This document shows, piece by piece, positions 1 through 9,450 of a DNA stretch of 64,000 nucleotides. This DNA is from CAWBCI01 sp963787195. Lineage in GTDB: Bacteria; Bacteroidota; Bacteroidia; Bacteroidales; JAGOPY01. A program made the position numbers and the translations under genes. The stretch is taken from assembly GCA_963787195.1 (NCBI GenBank), contig CAWBCI010000074.1, positions 1 through 64,000 of the forward strand. Reading direction: 5' to 3'. A model generated the notes under the pieces. The model saw only the letters and a list, made by a program, of their open reading frames with translations. It did not search any database and was not told where the DNA came from. The stretch's first letter is position 1. Every line of letters begins with the position of its first letter.

Positions 1-144
1 GATGTAGCGAAGTAACGATATCAGAAATGTCGAAATGTCGAATTAAATGGGAAATGGGAAATCGAAAATTACATCGACAATCGACAATGCCGAATGCCGA
101 ATCGACAATTTCTCCGGCGCCGGGGAATGTGGGTTATAGGTCGA
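1..144. repeat. Intergenic octamer-type repeat block
   Basis: Non-coding, built from short variants of CGAAATGT, CGACAAT and CGAATGC. It shares the CGAAGTAACGATATCA string with the repeat module near 36.8 kb, so it belongs to the same dispersed family. It lies at the 3' end of the neighbouring minus-strand gene. No gene is seen in it. Confidence 0.6.
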
Positions 145-2127
145 CTAAGGACTTACCACCACCTTCCCGCTTCCTATCATTCTTCCTTCATTATAAAAGA
201 CAATAAAATAAAGCCCTTCAGTCATTCCTGATACGTCAATCTGATAATTATCCTTTTTTCCGTTTAAAGGGATTTTTTTAATTTCTTTTCCTGAAATATT
301 ATAAATAGAAATTGAATTATTACCATCATTATAAATCATAGGAATATGAATATTGAGGATATCATTGGCGGGATTTGGGAAGATGATCAGGGTGTTTTTA
401 ATCGAATTTTGTTCTCCTATTCCTAATATTTTAGGCTGAAGATTAATGCTTTTGATGGCTTCGACTTTGTTCGAATCGGGGCTATTGTCGCAGAGTTCCA
501 GTTTGAGATTATAGCCGCCCGGGAGCAAATCATGGGTATCCCAGCTTATAAGTTCTTCTTCTCTTTTCTCATTAAAAATCCTGGAACTTAATGTATGCCA
601 TACGCTTTCATCGGCACGCTGATAATAGAGTCTGTACCAGGCAAAATCCATAAGCGGACTGCTTGCCGTCTTATCTATCCAGGCTGAGCCTTTTACGGGC
701 ACCAGGCTATCCACAAAAGCTGAAGAAGGCCCGCTGATCCTGACATTCCAGATGCAGGCATTGTCATAAAGCACAGGTTCTTCCGGGATCTGGCTCTGGA
801 GGAGGATAAGTATGGATTTTTCGTGGGCGGAGGCTATTCCCGAATTGAGAGTGGAGTAGGCGAAGAGGAAAATGGCATTCCGGTTGGAACGGATATCGTT
901 GACTCCTGTGGAAAAGCCGCTGATCATGAATGTAGTGTCGGTAGCCCACCAGTAGCCGCCCGATCCGTCAAGATAGATATTGCTTGCCTGAACTTTGGAA
1001 CGGGCCATGGAACCTATTTCACCCACTATGCTACCTGTGAGATATACTATTGAGGATTCCATGGTGTAAAGGCTCCATGTCTGTACCGAAGTATTGACGA
1101 AGCGGAGGTTTCGGTCGGGCAGGGGAGTGGTAAAATCGCTGTAATCCGAGTTATTGACCAGCCCGGAAACATTCAGCGAATCTGATCCTTCGAACCAGAG
1201 TCCCACCGAGCGGATCTTCGAATCGCTTATCGTAATATCCGAGCCGCCCGAAGGCATCAGGGCCCACATCACATCCCCGCAATTCTGTACATCAACTGTA
1301 TAGTCAACCCCGCTTACACCCGGCATGTCCGGGTTGAACTGGTAGCTGGTGACTGTATCTCCATCGGGAAAGCTGAAATCGAGCATTCCTCCCGAAGCTA
1401 CCTGGTGCCAGAGTAAAACCGTATGGGCATTTTTAACCCTAAGGCTGCTTTGGCCGGTGATGACGAATTCCCCTGCCTGGTTGGTGCCGTCGATAGATAC
1501 CTGGCATTTGGCATTCAGTCCGCAGGTGGTAAAGCCTTTATTTGTCACGTTATCCATCTCTATACTTGCAGAATCGGTCAGGACCAGGTTATGCGGCAGA
1601 TCCCCGTGATCCAGGGTGGTATTCCGGTAGATAACTTTTCCATGGCCGGCTATCACCAGGCTGCGCTGGTAAAAGTATTGCTGCGGAAAGGAGAGATAGG
1701 AGGAATCGGCTGTGACCAGGGCATTATCACCCCAAACGTAAATATCCCCCAGTATGGTCGCATTCGCATTTTTAAATCGCAGCACACCGTTCCCTACCAC
1801 GAAAATATTCCCGGCATAAAAATATTCTCCTGTAATTATTAATGAATCCAAAGGTGGCAATCCTACATAAAGCGTATCTCCGCGATTTTCATTCGGGGAA
1901 AGGGAAGGCAGTTTAAGGTCTTTTATTTTTTTAACAATCTGAAAAGCACCGGAGGGAATATCTTTTTTCTCTTTCAGGGCTGAAGAGCTTTCGCTTTGCT
2001 TTTGCCAGCTTTTGTTTTTCTCAATTTCTTTGAAGAAATGATGCATTTCAGCGGAAGGCAGTTTCTGCGCCATTGTTAACAATGCGCTGAAACATAAGAG
2101 GTTTATCAGGATTAAGGTCTTTTTCAT
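145..2127 (-). CDS. Secreted protein with T9SS type A sorting domain
   Basis: A 660-residue exported protein with a signal peptide (hydrophobic residues 5-18, cleavage probably after AQ at 20-21). The last 80 residues form a type IX secretion sorting domain: FPNPANDILNI near the start, a central SIYNISGKEI strand and a terminal GLYFIV...GKVVV pattern. This domain directs transport across the outer membrane and anchoring on or release from the cell surface. The middle (about 90-450) is rich in short alternating hydrophobic strands with Asn, Gly and Ser, suggesting a right-handed beta-helix or beta-solenoid, but I recognise no catalytic motif. It lies 309 bp downstream of the TonB receptor gene on the same strand. 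A palindrome sits about 90 bp upstream of the start. The substrate is unknown. Confidence 0.85.
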   Translation of the reverse strand: MKKTLILINLLCFSALLTMAQKLPSAEMHHFFKEIEKNKSWQKQSESSSALKEKKDIPSGAFQIVKKIKDLKLPSLSPNENRGDTLYVGLPPLDSLIITGEYFYAGNIFVVGNGVLRFKNANATILGDIYVWGDNALVTADSSYLSFPQQYFYQRSLVIAGHGKVIYRNTTLDHGDLPHNLVLTDSASIEMDNVTNKGFTTCGLNAKCQVSIDGTNQAGEFVITGQSSLRVKNAHTVLLWHQVASGGMLDFSFPDGDTVTSYQFNPDMPGVSGVDYTVDVQNCGDVMWALMPSGGSDITISDSKIRSVGLWFEGSDSLNVSGLVNNSDYSDFTTPLPDRNLRFVNTSVQTWSLYTMESSIVYLTGSIVGEIGSMARSKVQASNIYLDGSGGYWWATDTTFMISGFSTGVNDIRSNRNAIFLFAYSTLNSGIASAHEKSILILLQSQIPEEPVLYDNACIWNVRISGPSSAFVDSLVPVKGSAWIDKTASSPLMDFAWYRLYYQRADESVWHTLSSRIFNEKREEELISWDTHDLLPGGYNLKLELCDNSPDSNKVEAIKSINLQPKILGIGEQNSIKNTLIIFPNPANDILNIHIPMIYNDGNNSISIYNISGKEIKKIPLNGKKDNYQIDVSGMTEGLYFIVFYNEGRMIGSGKVVVSP

Positions 2128-2218
2128 CTTACAAAAACGAAAGGGACATAGGAATTATTTGTAAAGCTATGATTTTATTGAAGAACTGTTGAGAGAGCAT
2201 TTTGGATTAAGATGAACC

Positions 2219-2235
2219 GGTCACAAATTGTGACC
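2219..2235. promoter_or_regulatory. Palindromic operator candidate
   Basis: GGTCACAA-A-TTGTGACC, 8-bp perfect arms around one central base, with further matches two and three bases outside. It lies about 90 bp upstream of the start of the T9SS protein gene ending at 145, where an activator or repressor could bind. The half-sites are CRP-like (TCACA/TGTGA) but in the inverted order, so I do not call it a CRP site. Confidence 0.4.
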
Positions 2236-2293
2236 AGTTGGGGAATAATGTTTAATTAAATATGATTGTTAAGTGATTAATGATCAATACCTT

Positions 2294-2414
2294 CTCCTTG
2301 GAACTCCGTTACCTCCGTGGAGCTCTGTGTAATAAAAAAAGTATCATGTTTGCAACCTAATTATTAGTTTCACGGAGCGACACAGAGATTTGCACGGAGG
2401 TCCACGGAGAAAGG
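2294..2414. repeat. Imperfect inverted repeat of CTCCGTG type
   Basis: The left arm contains CTCCGTGGAGCTCTGTGT and the right arm CACGGAGCGACACAGAG followed by GCACGGAGG and CCACGGAG. The two arms can pair imperfectly across about 35 bases. From memory, similar elements are scattered between genes in many Bacteroidota and other phyla. It fills most of the gap between the T9SS protein and the receptor gene and could end transcription from the receptor operon. Confidence 0.55.
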
Positions 2415-2436
2415 ACCAACGATTAAAATTAAGCTT

Positions 2437-4941
2437 TCACAATGACAATTTAAAATACAAGGCCGGCGTGAGCGGAATAGCCTCCGCGTAAATGTTGATG
2501 CTATTGGTCTGGTAATCGGGGATGCGCTCGAAATTAGCATATTTGATATTCTGGGTGTTCAATACATTCAGGACCGATAATCCAATTTCGCCCTTCAGCC
2601 GGCGGTTCAGGAATTTGTAAATGAAAGCGACATCCAGACGGCTGTAAGCCCTGGTGTCAGTCGTGACAAATTGCTGAGTTGCCGTTGATGGGAATCCCGA
2701 GCCATAGACATAATCCGCTGAAAGGTAAAAGGGATCAAGGTTGATCAGAACAGCGCCCTTTAATTCATGGGTCTGGTCCTGCGGTGCCCGTCGATAATTT
2801 TGCTTCTTGAAATAATCGAAAATCTCTTCGGTCCGGCTGAGGGAATAAGAGATCCAGGCGGAATTTCCTTTGAAATCCTTCTTGATCATCAGATCCAGCC
2901 CATAACTCCGGCCATGCCCCAGGTAAATGCCTTCCCCGCTGTTCCCGGCATTCCGGATATAACGGGTAAGCCCCCGGACCTTCTTGAAGTATCCTTCCAG
3001 GCTGAAAATCCAGTTGCTCCTGTTTAAAGCTGTGCCAAGCACAAAGTGCGATGCCTTCAGCACCGGAATGTCCTGGTTATCGCAGATAGTCCATATATAT
3101 CGATAGTTCCCGAGATCATCCACCACAGAACTTTTGGTGATAAACTGGTCGTAAAGCCCCCAGGCGGCATTGATCTTCCAGTAATCATTTGCCTTGAAAG
3201 ACAGGGAAACCCTGGGTTCAGCATAGAATCTCTGAAGGTTTAAGGCATGAGTCAGCCGCATCCCGGCTTTCAGGTTCAGCTTTTTCCCGATTGACATATT
3301 GTCCTGCAGGTAAAATGTAATGCGGCTTGCTTTGTCATCCAGATTAGCCAGTACAACATTGAAAGTATCCTCATGGAGTTCCACCCGGTTGGATTTGAAA
3401 ACCAGGCCTCCTTCCAAAGTATGGGTCCGGTCCAGTACAAAGCGGTTATCGGCCTGGGTAGTGAACTCCCCGATAGTATTCCTTGAATTTTTATCCCTCA
3501 GATAATTGGTCTCCTGGAAATGTGGCCGTGTGACACTGAGTTCATCCGTGTATAGGGTCTTCAGACTGGAATAATTTACGCTGAAATTGGTTGAATAACC
3601 TTGCTTCCATTCCTTCCCATAAAAAAAAGCTCCGCCCGACTGGGTATTCTCTTCCAGGGTATTCTTCTTAAGCGTCACATTTTTTACGGCTTGATCCACA
3701 GAATACGAGAAACGGTCATTTCCACCGTACAGGCTGATATAAAATAAATCCTTTTCATGGATCTTTGCAGAATATTTAATATTGATATCTCTGAAACGGT
3801 AATCGGGTACTATGGTCAGGTCCACATTATTGCTGGTATCGGGATTATTATTTCTTTTTAAGAGAGAATTCAGGTCGGATGGATTATAAAGTTCATAATA
3901 AGTATGCCTCACCGCGATCACCAGTGAACCATGCCGAAAAAGAGGGATCTCCACCATACTGTTCAGGGTCATATTATTGAGGGTGACCGAAAAGGAAGGG
4001 TGCTGCGTGTTCCCGTTTTTCCCGGTAATATTCACGATACCTCCGACCCTCTCTCCAAAACGGGCATCATATCCTCCTTTATAAACTTCAATATCCTTGG
4101 CCATCAATGGATTAAATGAGCTGATATTATCATTGAAATTCTTCAGTCCATAAATTGTAAAACCATCGAAGAGGACTTCACTTTGACCTTCGTAGGAGCC
4201 CCATACTATCAGGTCGTTGGTTTGTTCACCGGAAGCCAGTATTCCGGGTTGCAGCCTCAGGAGGTTGAAAACCGAATTATCCCCGAATCCAGGCAAAAAG
4301 GTCGCTATCTGGTGATTCAGTTTCATGGTCCCGGCCTGGTCGCCGATCTGGGTGGAACGTTCGATGATAGAATTCCTGATCACGACTTCCGAAAGCGCTA
4401 TAATTGAAGGATTCAGCAGGAAACGAACATCCTGACAGGCTAAGAGTACCGTATCTTTAATGTAATAACCCAGGTGTGAAATCCTTATCCGGAAGAGACT
4501 GTCACTGCCCGGGGAAAAGGCAAAGCTGCCTTTCAGGTCGGTCACCGTTCCGCGACCGTTGATGATCACATGGGAATAAGGCAGGGGCTCCATGCTTCCT
4601 TTTTCAAGGACCTGTCCGGTAAATAAACCTGAAACATTTTTTCCGGTATTTACTATTGGATAAATAACAAATACATTGTCTTTTTTTTCGCATTCAAGGG
4701 GCAGGCCTTTGATCAGTTTCCGGATGCATGCTTCCGGATCAGGAAAGTTTTCTGCAAGGCTGACTTTGTATTTTGAAAGATCCCGGTCGTCGAAGGAGAT
4801 TTGTACATTATATCTGTCGGAGATGTCCATCAGGACTTTATTCAGGGACCTGGATTCTTCCTTCAGGCTTATTTGCTGGCCGTAAGTATATGAGATTATA
4901 AGCAGGAAGAGTGCGCATACAAATGCTGAGATCCGGATCAC
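2437..4941 (-). CDS. TonB-dependent receptor with STN signalling domain
   Basis: An 834-residue outer-membrane receptor. It has a signal peptide (1-21), then an STN domain (about 25-95, with LNKVLMDISDRYNVQISF) that signals to a FecR partner, a carboxypeptidase-regulatory-like beta-sandwich (about 105-190), a TonB plug (about 200-310, with VLFDGFTIY and GGYDARFGERVGGIVNI) and a 22-strand-type barrel to the C-terminus. The order STN plus plug and the genes upstream identify a transducing receptor of the FecA type: substrate binding outside is relayed to the anti-sigma factor. The start is 5 bp after the stop of the FecR gene, so all three genes are one operon. The ligand cannot be inferred; no SusD partner is present, which argues against a polysaccharide SusC role. 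Confidence 0.92.
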   Translation of the reverse strand: MIRISAFVCALFLLIISYTYGQQISLKEESRSLNKVLMDISDRYNVQISFDDRDLSKYKVSLAENFPDPEACIRKLIKGLPLECEKKDNVFVIYPIVNTGKNVSGLFTGQVLEKGSMEPLPYSHVIINGRGTVTDLKGSFAFSPGSDSLFRIRISHLGYYIKDTVLLACQDVRFLLNPSIIALSEVVIRNSIIERSTQIGDQAGTMKLNHQIATFLPGFGDNSVFNLLRLQPGILASGEQTNDLIVWGSYEGQSEVLFDGFTIYGLKNFNDNISSFNPLMAKDIEVYKGGYDARFGERVGGIVNITGKNGNTQHPSFSVTLNNMTLNSMVEIPLFRHGSLVIAVRHTYYELYNPSDLNSLLKRNNNPDTSNNVDLTIVPDYRFRDINIKYSAKIHEKDLFYISLYGGNDRFSYSVDQAVKNVTLKKNTLEENTQSGGAFFYGKEWKQGYSTNFSVNYSSLKTLYTDELSVTRPHFQETNYLRDKNSRNTIGEFTTQADNRFVLDRTHTLEGGLVFKSNRVELHEDTFNVVLANLDDKASRITFYLQDNMSIGKKLNLKAGMRLTHALNLQRFYAEPRVSLSFKANDYWKINAAWGLYDQFITKSSVVDDLGNYRYIWTICDNQDIPVLKASHFVLGTALNRSNWIFSLEGYFKKVRGLTRYIRNAGNSGEGIYLGHGRSYGLDLMIKKDFKGNSAWISYSLSRTEEIFDYFKKQNYRRAPQDQTHELKGAVLINLDPFYLSADYVYGSGFPSTATQQFVTTDTRAYSRLDVAFIYKFLNRRLKGEIGLSVLNVLNTQNIKYANFERIPDYQTNSINIYAEAIPLTPALYFKLSL

Positions 4942-4946
4942 AAGCG

Positions 4947-5819
4947 CTAATTTTGGATTATTTTAAAAGATTTATCAGAAAGCCTGACAAAAGTAAGTCC
5001 AAAAGGTTTACATACCAAGGTCAGAACCTCTTCCACATTCTTATCTTTTGAAAAATAACCTGTATAATAATAATTTATACCTGATGGAAATTCTATAGTG
5101 ACATTGTATTGCCGCCCGATTTCCTCCAAAACCTGCATCAGAGGCCGGCCATTGAAATTGAACATATTGTTGATCCATGCGATATCGGCTGATGGTTTTT
5201 GTTCTTTAGCAACCATGATATTGCCTTGCTGATCAATTTCTGCCTTATAATCAGGATTTAAAACAACCTCTTTATCAGTTGGGGATGTGACTTTTACCTT
5301 CCCGGTAAAGCAGGTTACCTTGTATACATTTTCCCTGGAAAATATGTTAAAACTGGTTCCCAGAACAGTAGTGGTCCCACTTTCGGAGCGGACTTCAAAC
5401 TTTTTCCCCTTCATTACCTCAAAATAAGCTTCCCCTTCAAAGTCCAGGGTCCTTGAAAATCTCCACCATAGAGGATGATATTTCAAAGTGGATGAGGCAT
5501 TCATCTGGATAGTAGAGCCATCAGGCAATGCATAGGCCAGGTGCTGGCCTTGAGGACATTCGACAGTGCTTGTATAGAAACGCATAAGGGAGAAAACGCC
5601 CAGGAGGATTAGAATGCTTGCAGCAATCCCTGCCACCAGCTTATAAACAGATAATTGAATCAGCTTTCCAGCCGGTTTTTTTTCCTCGATACGTGAACTG
5701 AGCTGATCCCATACTTCCTCCCTGGATTTCTCAAAAGGGGGCTGTAAATGCCGGAAAAAATCTTCCGGGCCCTTTCCAGGTTCAAAATTTGGGTCAATAT
5801 GATCGTAATTGTGTTTCAT
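4947..5819 (-). CDS. FecR-family anti-sigma factor
   Basis: A 290-residue inner-membrane anti-sigma factor. The cytoplasmic N-terminus (1-60) would bind the sigma factor, one membrane helix spans about 61-80, a FecR domain follows (about 87-185, with the family pattern YALPDGSTIQMNASSTL), and a DUF4974 domain ends the protein (about 215-290, RPLMQVLEEIGRQYNVTIEF). In this family the periplasmic part contacts the STN domain of the cognate TonB receptor. The ATG begins directly after the sigma-factor stop codon (TAA then ATG), indicating translational coupling. The receptor gene starts 5 bp downstream. Confidence 0.95.
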   Translation of the reverse strand: MKHNYDHIDPNFEPGKGPEDFFRHLQPPFEKSREEVWDQLSSRIEEKKPAGKLIQLSVYKLVAGIAASILILLGVFSLMRFYTSTVECPQGQHLAYALPDGSTIQMNASSTLKYHPLWWRFSRTLDFEGEAYFEVMKGKKFEVRSESGTTTVLGTSFNIFSRENVYKVTCFTGKVKVTSPTDKEVVLNPDYKAEIDQQGNIMVAKEQKPSADIAWINNMFNFNGRPLMQVLEEIGRQYNVTIEFPSGINYYYTGYFSKDKNVEEVLTLVCKPFGLTFVRLSDKSFKIIQN

Positions 5820-6305
5820 TTATGATTCCATAACTTGTTTCAAATATGCCAGGGCGAGATTCATCCTTTTCTCCACAGCCTTCACACTTAATCCAAGGCT
5901 CCCGGCAATCTCTTGATATTTAAGCCGGTCCATGCGGCTCATCAGAAATACTGTCCTTTGTTTTTCGGGTAAATTCAAAAGAGCAGTTTCGTATTTGTCT
6001 TTCAGTTCTTCAAAGAGCATCAATTCTTCCGGGGAGCTACCTTTATCTTCAGGTTTGAACTGCAGGCTGAAGCGGCTCATGTTTTTTTGTTTACGGTGGC
6101 TGCTGATGAACATATCGCCTGCAATTTTAAAGAGTAGCCCTTTGATATTGGGATGATTTGTCCCGATTTGTTTTTCCCAGATGCGAAGGAAAGTATCCTG
6201 GGCAATGTCGGTTGCCAAATCTGTATCGCCTGAACGGTAGTAGACATAATTTCTCACGGCGTCAAAGTGATTATCAAACAGTTCTTTAAAATGCTCCCGT
6301 GTCAA
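5820..6305 (-). CDS. ECF sigma-70 factor (FecI type)
   Basis: A 161-residue extracytoplasmic-function sigma factor. Region 2 is at about 10-70 (FDAVRNYVYYRSGDTDLATD followed by DTFLRIW) and region 4 at about 105-158 (LPEKQRTVFLMSR, then LKYQEIAGSLGLSVKAVEKR as the -35-binding helix-turn-helix). It is the first gene of the sigma / anti-sigma / receptor operon running to 2437. By analogy with FecI it would transcribe the receptor and perhaps the T9SS gene beyond it when the receptor signals. Its length is normal for the family. Confidence 0.95.
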   Translation of the reverse strand: MTREHFKELFDNHFDAVRNYVYYRSGDTDLATDIAQDTFLRIWEKQIGTNHPNIKGLLFKIAGDMFISSHRKQKNMSRFSLQFKPEDKGSSPEELMLFEELKDKYETALLNLPEKQRTVFLMSRMDRLKYQEIAGSLGLSVKAVEKRMNLALAYLKQVMES

Positions 6306-6366
6306 TGTTGTATATTTTCTTTATGGGGATAAAGTTAGAAAAGATACGCATAAGTTTCAGAGGAAA

Positions 6367-6406
6367 AGGGATGTCCCCTTTACGGAAGATTCCGCGGGAC
6401 ATCCCT
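6367..6406 (-). terminator. Hairpin terminator after the lipoprotein gene
   Basis: An 11-bp perfect stem (AGGGATGTCCC at 6367-6377 with GGGACATCCCT at 6396-6406) enclosing a smaller CGGAA/TTCCG pair. Read on the minus strand it follows the lipoprotein stop codon and is followed by a short T run, fitting an intrinsic terminator. Confidence 0.65.
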
Positions 6407-6429
6407 AAGGCCTCTTTCAAAATTTATCT

Positions 6430-7263
6430 TCAGCGCAGGTGAATAGTATAAGTTACTCCATTGATAGTGACGGTAGCAATATTATCACAGTTACCATCGC
6501 CGTAGTCAAGTATCCTTGAGGGGAGGTTGTCAGGGGTGATCTGAACAGTTCCGGATACGATGAAACGGCAAGCCATTTCAACTCTAAGCGGATTCAGGAT
6601 CTCACTCAGCCAGCTTACACCATCAAGTCTCGTACCACTTGCTGTTCCGGTGACCAGGTAAATATTATCCCAACGACCCGGGGTGTCATATCCTTGTATC
6701 AATTCCCTCTGACGGGAAGAATTCCAGGTGATGACTCCGGTATTGTCAGCCATAGTGACGGTCCCATTGATTACTATGGTGAAATACACGTTCCCGTTGT
6801 TATTCAATCCCATATTGGTAACAACTTTGCTGCCTTCTACATGGTTGTCATTCACATAAAAGTTTTCAAAACTGTGGCTGATCACTGTTCCGAATTCACA
6901 GTATCTTCCGGTCCATGTGACGATTATCATTCCACGACGATAACGTCCGTCGTTGCAAAGGCAATTTACTTCCCCGAAATCAATGGTGAGCTGACGGGGA
7001 AATGCAGTAGTGTCAAGAGTTACAGTTACACAATCACTTAAAAAATGTCTCCAGCCATCGGTCGATTTCAGGTTATTGGTACTGAAGTCATAGGCTTCGT
7101 CAGCAATGTCACTCACATTTTCGTAAATTCCTTCGACAAAAGAATTATCCTGTGATACAGTAGTGTTTTCAGTCTGAATATCTGCATTCTTTTTGCAGGA
7201 TGACAGCATGATGCTGAAACTGATGAATGCGATCAGGGCTAAGGTTAATTTAATTCTTTTCAT
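6430..7263 (-). CDS. Lipoprotein of unknown function
   Basis: A 277-residue exported lipoprotein. Residues 1-22 form a signal peptide ending in the lipobox LSSC, with Cys23 as the lipidation site, followed by KKNAD. The mature part holds several cysteines (CVTVTLDT, NCLCNDGRYRRG, RYCEFG, ACRF) and repeated short beta strands of the type GTVTMADNTGVITWNSSRQRE, suggesting an all-beta fold. Proteins of this pattern are common in Bacteroidota, but I recognise no named domain. It is separated from the sigma operon by a hairpin terminator and has its own upstream gap, so it is probably transcribed alone. Confidence 0.8.
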   Translation of the reverse strand: MKRIKLTLALIAFISFSIMLSSCKKNADIQTENTTVSQDNSFVEGIYENVSDIADEAYDFSTNNLKSTDGWRHFLSDCVTVTLDTTAFPRQLTIDFGEVNCLCNDGRYRRGMIIVTWTGRYCEFGTVISHSFENFYVNDNHVEGSKVVTNMGLNNNGNVYFTIVINGTVTMADNTGVITWNSSRQRELIQGYDTPGRWDNIYLVTGTASGTRLDGVSWLSEILNPLRVEMACRFIVSGTVQITPDNLPSRILDYGDGNCDNIATVTINGVTYTIHLR

Positions 7264-7632
7264 AGCTTAAAATTTTTAGTGTTATAACAGGATACCGAAC
7301 AGGTTTAGTTTTACCCTACTTTTTTTTCAAATTAATTTAAAAAGCTGGAGGATTATTATTTATCGTGAATGAATATGCTAAATTAGTTCAATACATTGAG
7401 AAACACCTTATTCAGCTTGATTTTAATAAAGAATATTTGTAATTTAGAACACTGCAATACTACCAGGTACTCTTACAATAAGCTCAACAAATAACATCCG
7501 GACTCCATAATTTATTTTAAATCTTTTCCAGGAGTTCCACTCTGAGTGCGGATGGTGAGTGATCAAAAAATAAATCCCAGGCAGATTATAATTGATCTGA
7601 TTATTTTATTTAAACCAAAAAACACCCATATC
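7264..7632. other. Divergent intergenic region
   Basis: AT-rich spacer between the divergently oriented lipoprotein gene and the repeat protein. It must carry both promoters. No clear palindrome, RNA gene or additional coding sequence is visible. Confidence 0.5.
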
Positions 7633-9384
7633 ATGAAACAATTATTTAAATATGCAGTGATCGCTTTACTGGCATGCAATTACCTTATTTCTTTTTCCCA
7701 GAATGTCGGGATAGGAGTCACGTCCCCATCCAGTAAATTGGATATAGACGGGGATGTCAACATTCCTTTAAATTCATCTTACCGTATAGGTAACATGAGC
7801 ATCATTCGCAGCCCCGGGGCTAACAACACTTTCCTTGGAATTTACTCCGGCAACTCTTCTACTACTTCCCAGGGCAATACTTTCATTGGCTCCCATGCCG
7901 GATTTATGCATGACGCAGGTGCATGGAACGTTGCCATAGGCTATAATGCAGGTTATAATTGCCAGAATTATAATAATGTTTTTGTGGGCGTCGAAGCCGG
8001 AAAGATGACGGATGTGGGGGAAAGGAATGTTTATGTGGGCGCACAAAGTGGCTTGAATAATAAAGTTGGATGGAATAATGTGATGATAGGCTGTCAGGCG
8101 GGCATGAACAATCTTCGCAGTGGCAATGTATACATAGGTACTGATGCCGGCATTAACGACAGTACCGGACAGGATAACCTTTTCGCCGGCTACATGGCCG
8201 GTTTCGGGAACTTCGGTGGCCAGGGGAATGTGTATCTTGGATCCAAGGCGGGGCAAAACAGCAGGATGGGAGCTAATGTTTATGTTGGATTTCTTGCCGG
8301 AGGAGAAGATACCACCGGACAGGATAATGTCTATGTTGGTCATCATGCAGGCCTGAATAACCGGGCCGGGCAGGAGAATGTGTATCTTGGATCCAAGGCA
8401 GGGCAAAACAGCAGGTTTGGAGTTAATGTTTATGTTGGTTTTCTTGCCGGAGGAGAAGATACCACCGGACAGGATAATGTCTATGTTGGTCATCTTGCAG
8501 GCCTGAATAACCGAGCCGGGCAGGAGATGTGTATCTTGGATTCAAAGCAGGGCACAGCAGGTTGGGAGCTAATGTTTTTGTCGGATTTCTTGCCGGGGGA
8601 GAAGATACCACCGGACAGGATAATGTCTATGTTGGTCATCTTGCAGGCCTGAATAACCGGGCCGGGCAGGAGAATGTGTATCTTGGATCCAAGGCAGGGC
8701 AAAACAGCAGGATGGGAGCTAATGTTTATGTTGGATTTCTTGCCGGGGGTGAGGATACCACCGGACAGGATAATGTCTATATCGGACATCTGGCCGGTTT
8801 GAACAACAGGGCTGGTGGGGAGAATGTATTTATCGGCTCACAGGCTGGTTTGAATAACAGAAGCGGAACAAACACCTATGTGGGTTTCCTGGCCGGAAGG
8901 GACGATACCACCGGGCAACAAAATGTTTATCTGGGCCACCTGGCCGGATTATTGAATCAGAACGGCGAAAGCAATGTCATTGTTGGAGCTAGCGCCGGCC
9001 TGAATTCCACAACAAGTGAAAATACACTCCTGGGCTATATGAGCGGGCAAAATAATTCCACTGGATTTTCCAATACCTGTATCGGCTTTCTGGCCGGCCT
9101 GAATTCAGTCGGAAGCCATAATGTATTCATAGGTTCCCGGGCCGGACTTAATGAAGCCGGGGAGGGGAAGCTCTATATATCCAATTCCGAAACGGATGAA
9201 CCGCTTATTTACGGTGATTTCAGCCTTAAAATCGTAAAAATCCATGATGTCCTTAAACTAAAACCGATCAGCACTGCTCCCGTCAGTCAGCGGCAATGAT
9301 GATGCAGGGACTATGTACATCGATGCTTCTGATAATAATATTTTGAAAGTCTGGGATGGCTCAGTATGGCGGGCTTGCTGGTAA
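7633..9384 (+). pseudogene. Repeat-rich surface protein, doubly frameshifted
   Basis: The natural start is the ATG at 7633, giving the signal peptide MKQLFKYAVIALLACNYLIS; an in-frame upstream ATG at 7546 would place 29 non-signal residues ahead. The product is a long array of degenerate 24-26-residue units of the type NVYVGxxAGxxNxxG, resembling the NxxxG-rich repeats of trimeric adhesin heads and of many exported Bacteroidota proteins. It is broken twice. A base is missing near 8526 (GAGATGTG where sister repeats read GAGAATGTG), shifting the frame; the original frame then hits a stop at 8650. A GTCA duplication at 9282-9289 shifts it back, and without it the gene would end in NDDAGTMYIDASDNNILKVW followed by a Trp-rich tail and TAA at 9382. 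The two shifts cancel, so total length stays a multiple of three. Confidence 0.8.
8221..8816 (+). repeat. Four 150-bp tandem repeats inside the surface protein gene
   Basis: Near-identical units begin at about 8221, 8371, 8521 and 8667. Each encodes 50 residues (from about ENVYLGSKAGQNSRMGANVY through VGFLAGGEDTTGQDNVYVGH to LAGLNNRAGQ). Three spacings are 150, 150 and 146; the short one reflects a 1-base plus a 3-base loss in the third unit, which causes the frameshift. Flanking units are diverged, so the expansion looks recent. Confidence 0.9.
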
Positions 9385-9450
9385 GAGAAATCCTGAAAAA
9401 ATCTGATATGTAATTGCTTGGTTTGTTTTATAAGTAATCAGGACTTATAA

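Noticed and set aside
2294..2414. Insertion sequence or transposon end
   Set aside because: Arms are imperfect, there is no transposase and no target duplication; kept as a dispersed inverted repeat.
7774..8493. Long minus-strand open frame of 239 codons
   Set aside because: It is the mirror of the tandem repeats in the surface-protein gene; it lacks a signal, domain or ribosome site, and the same string recurs at 8490-8789.
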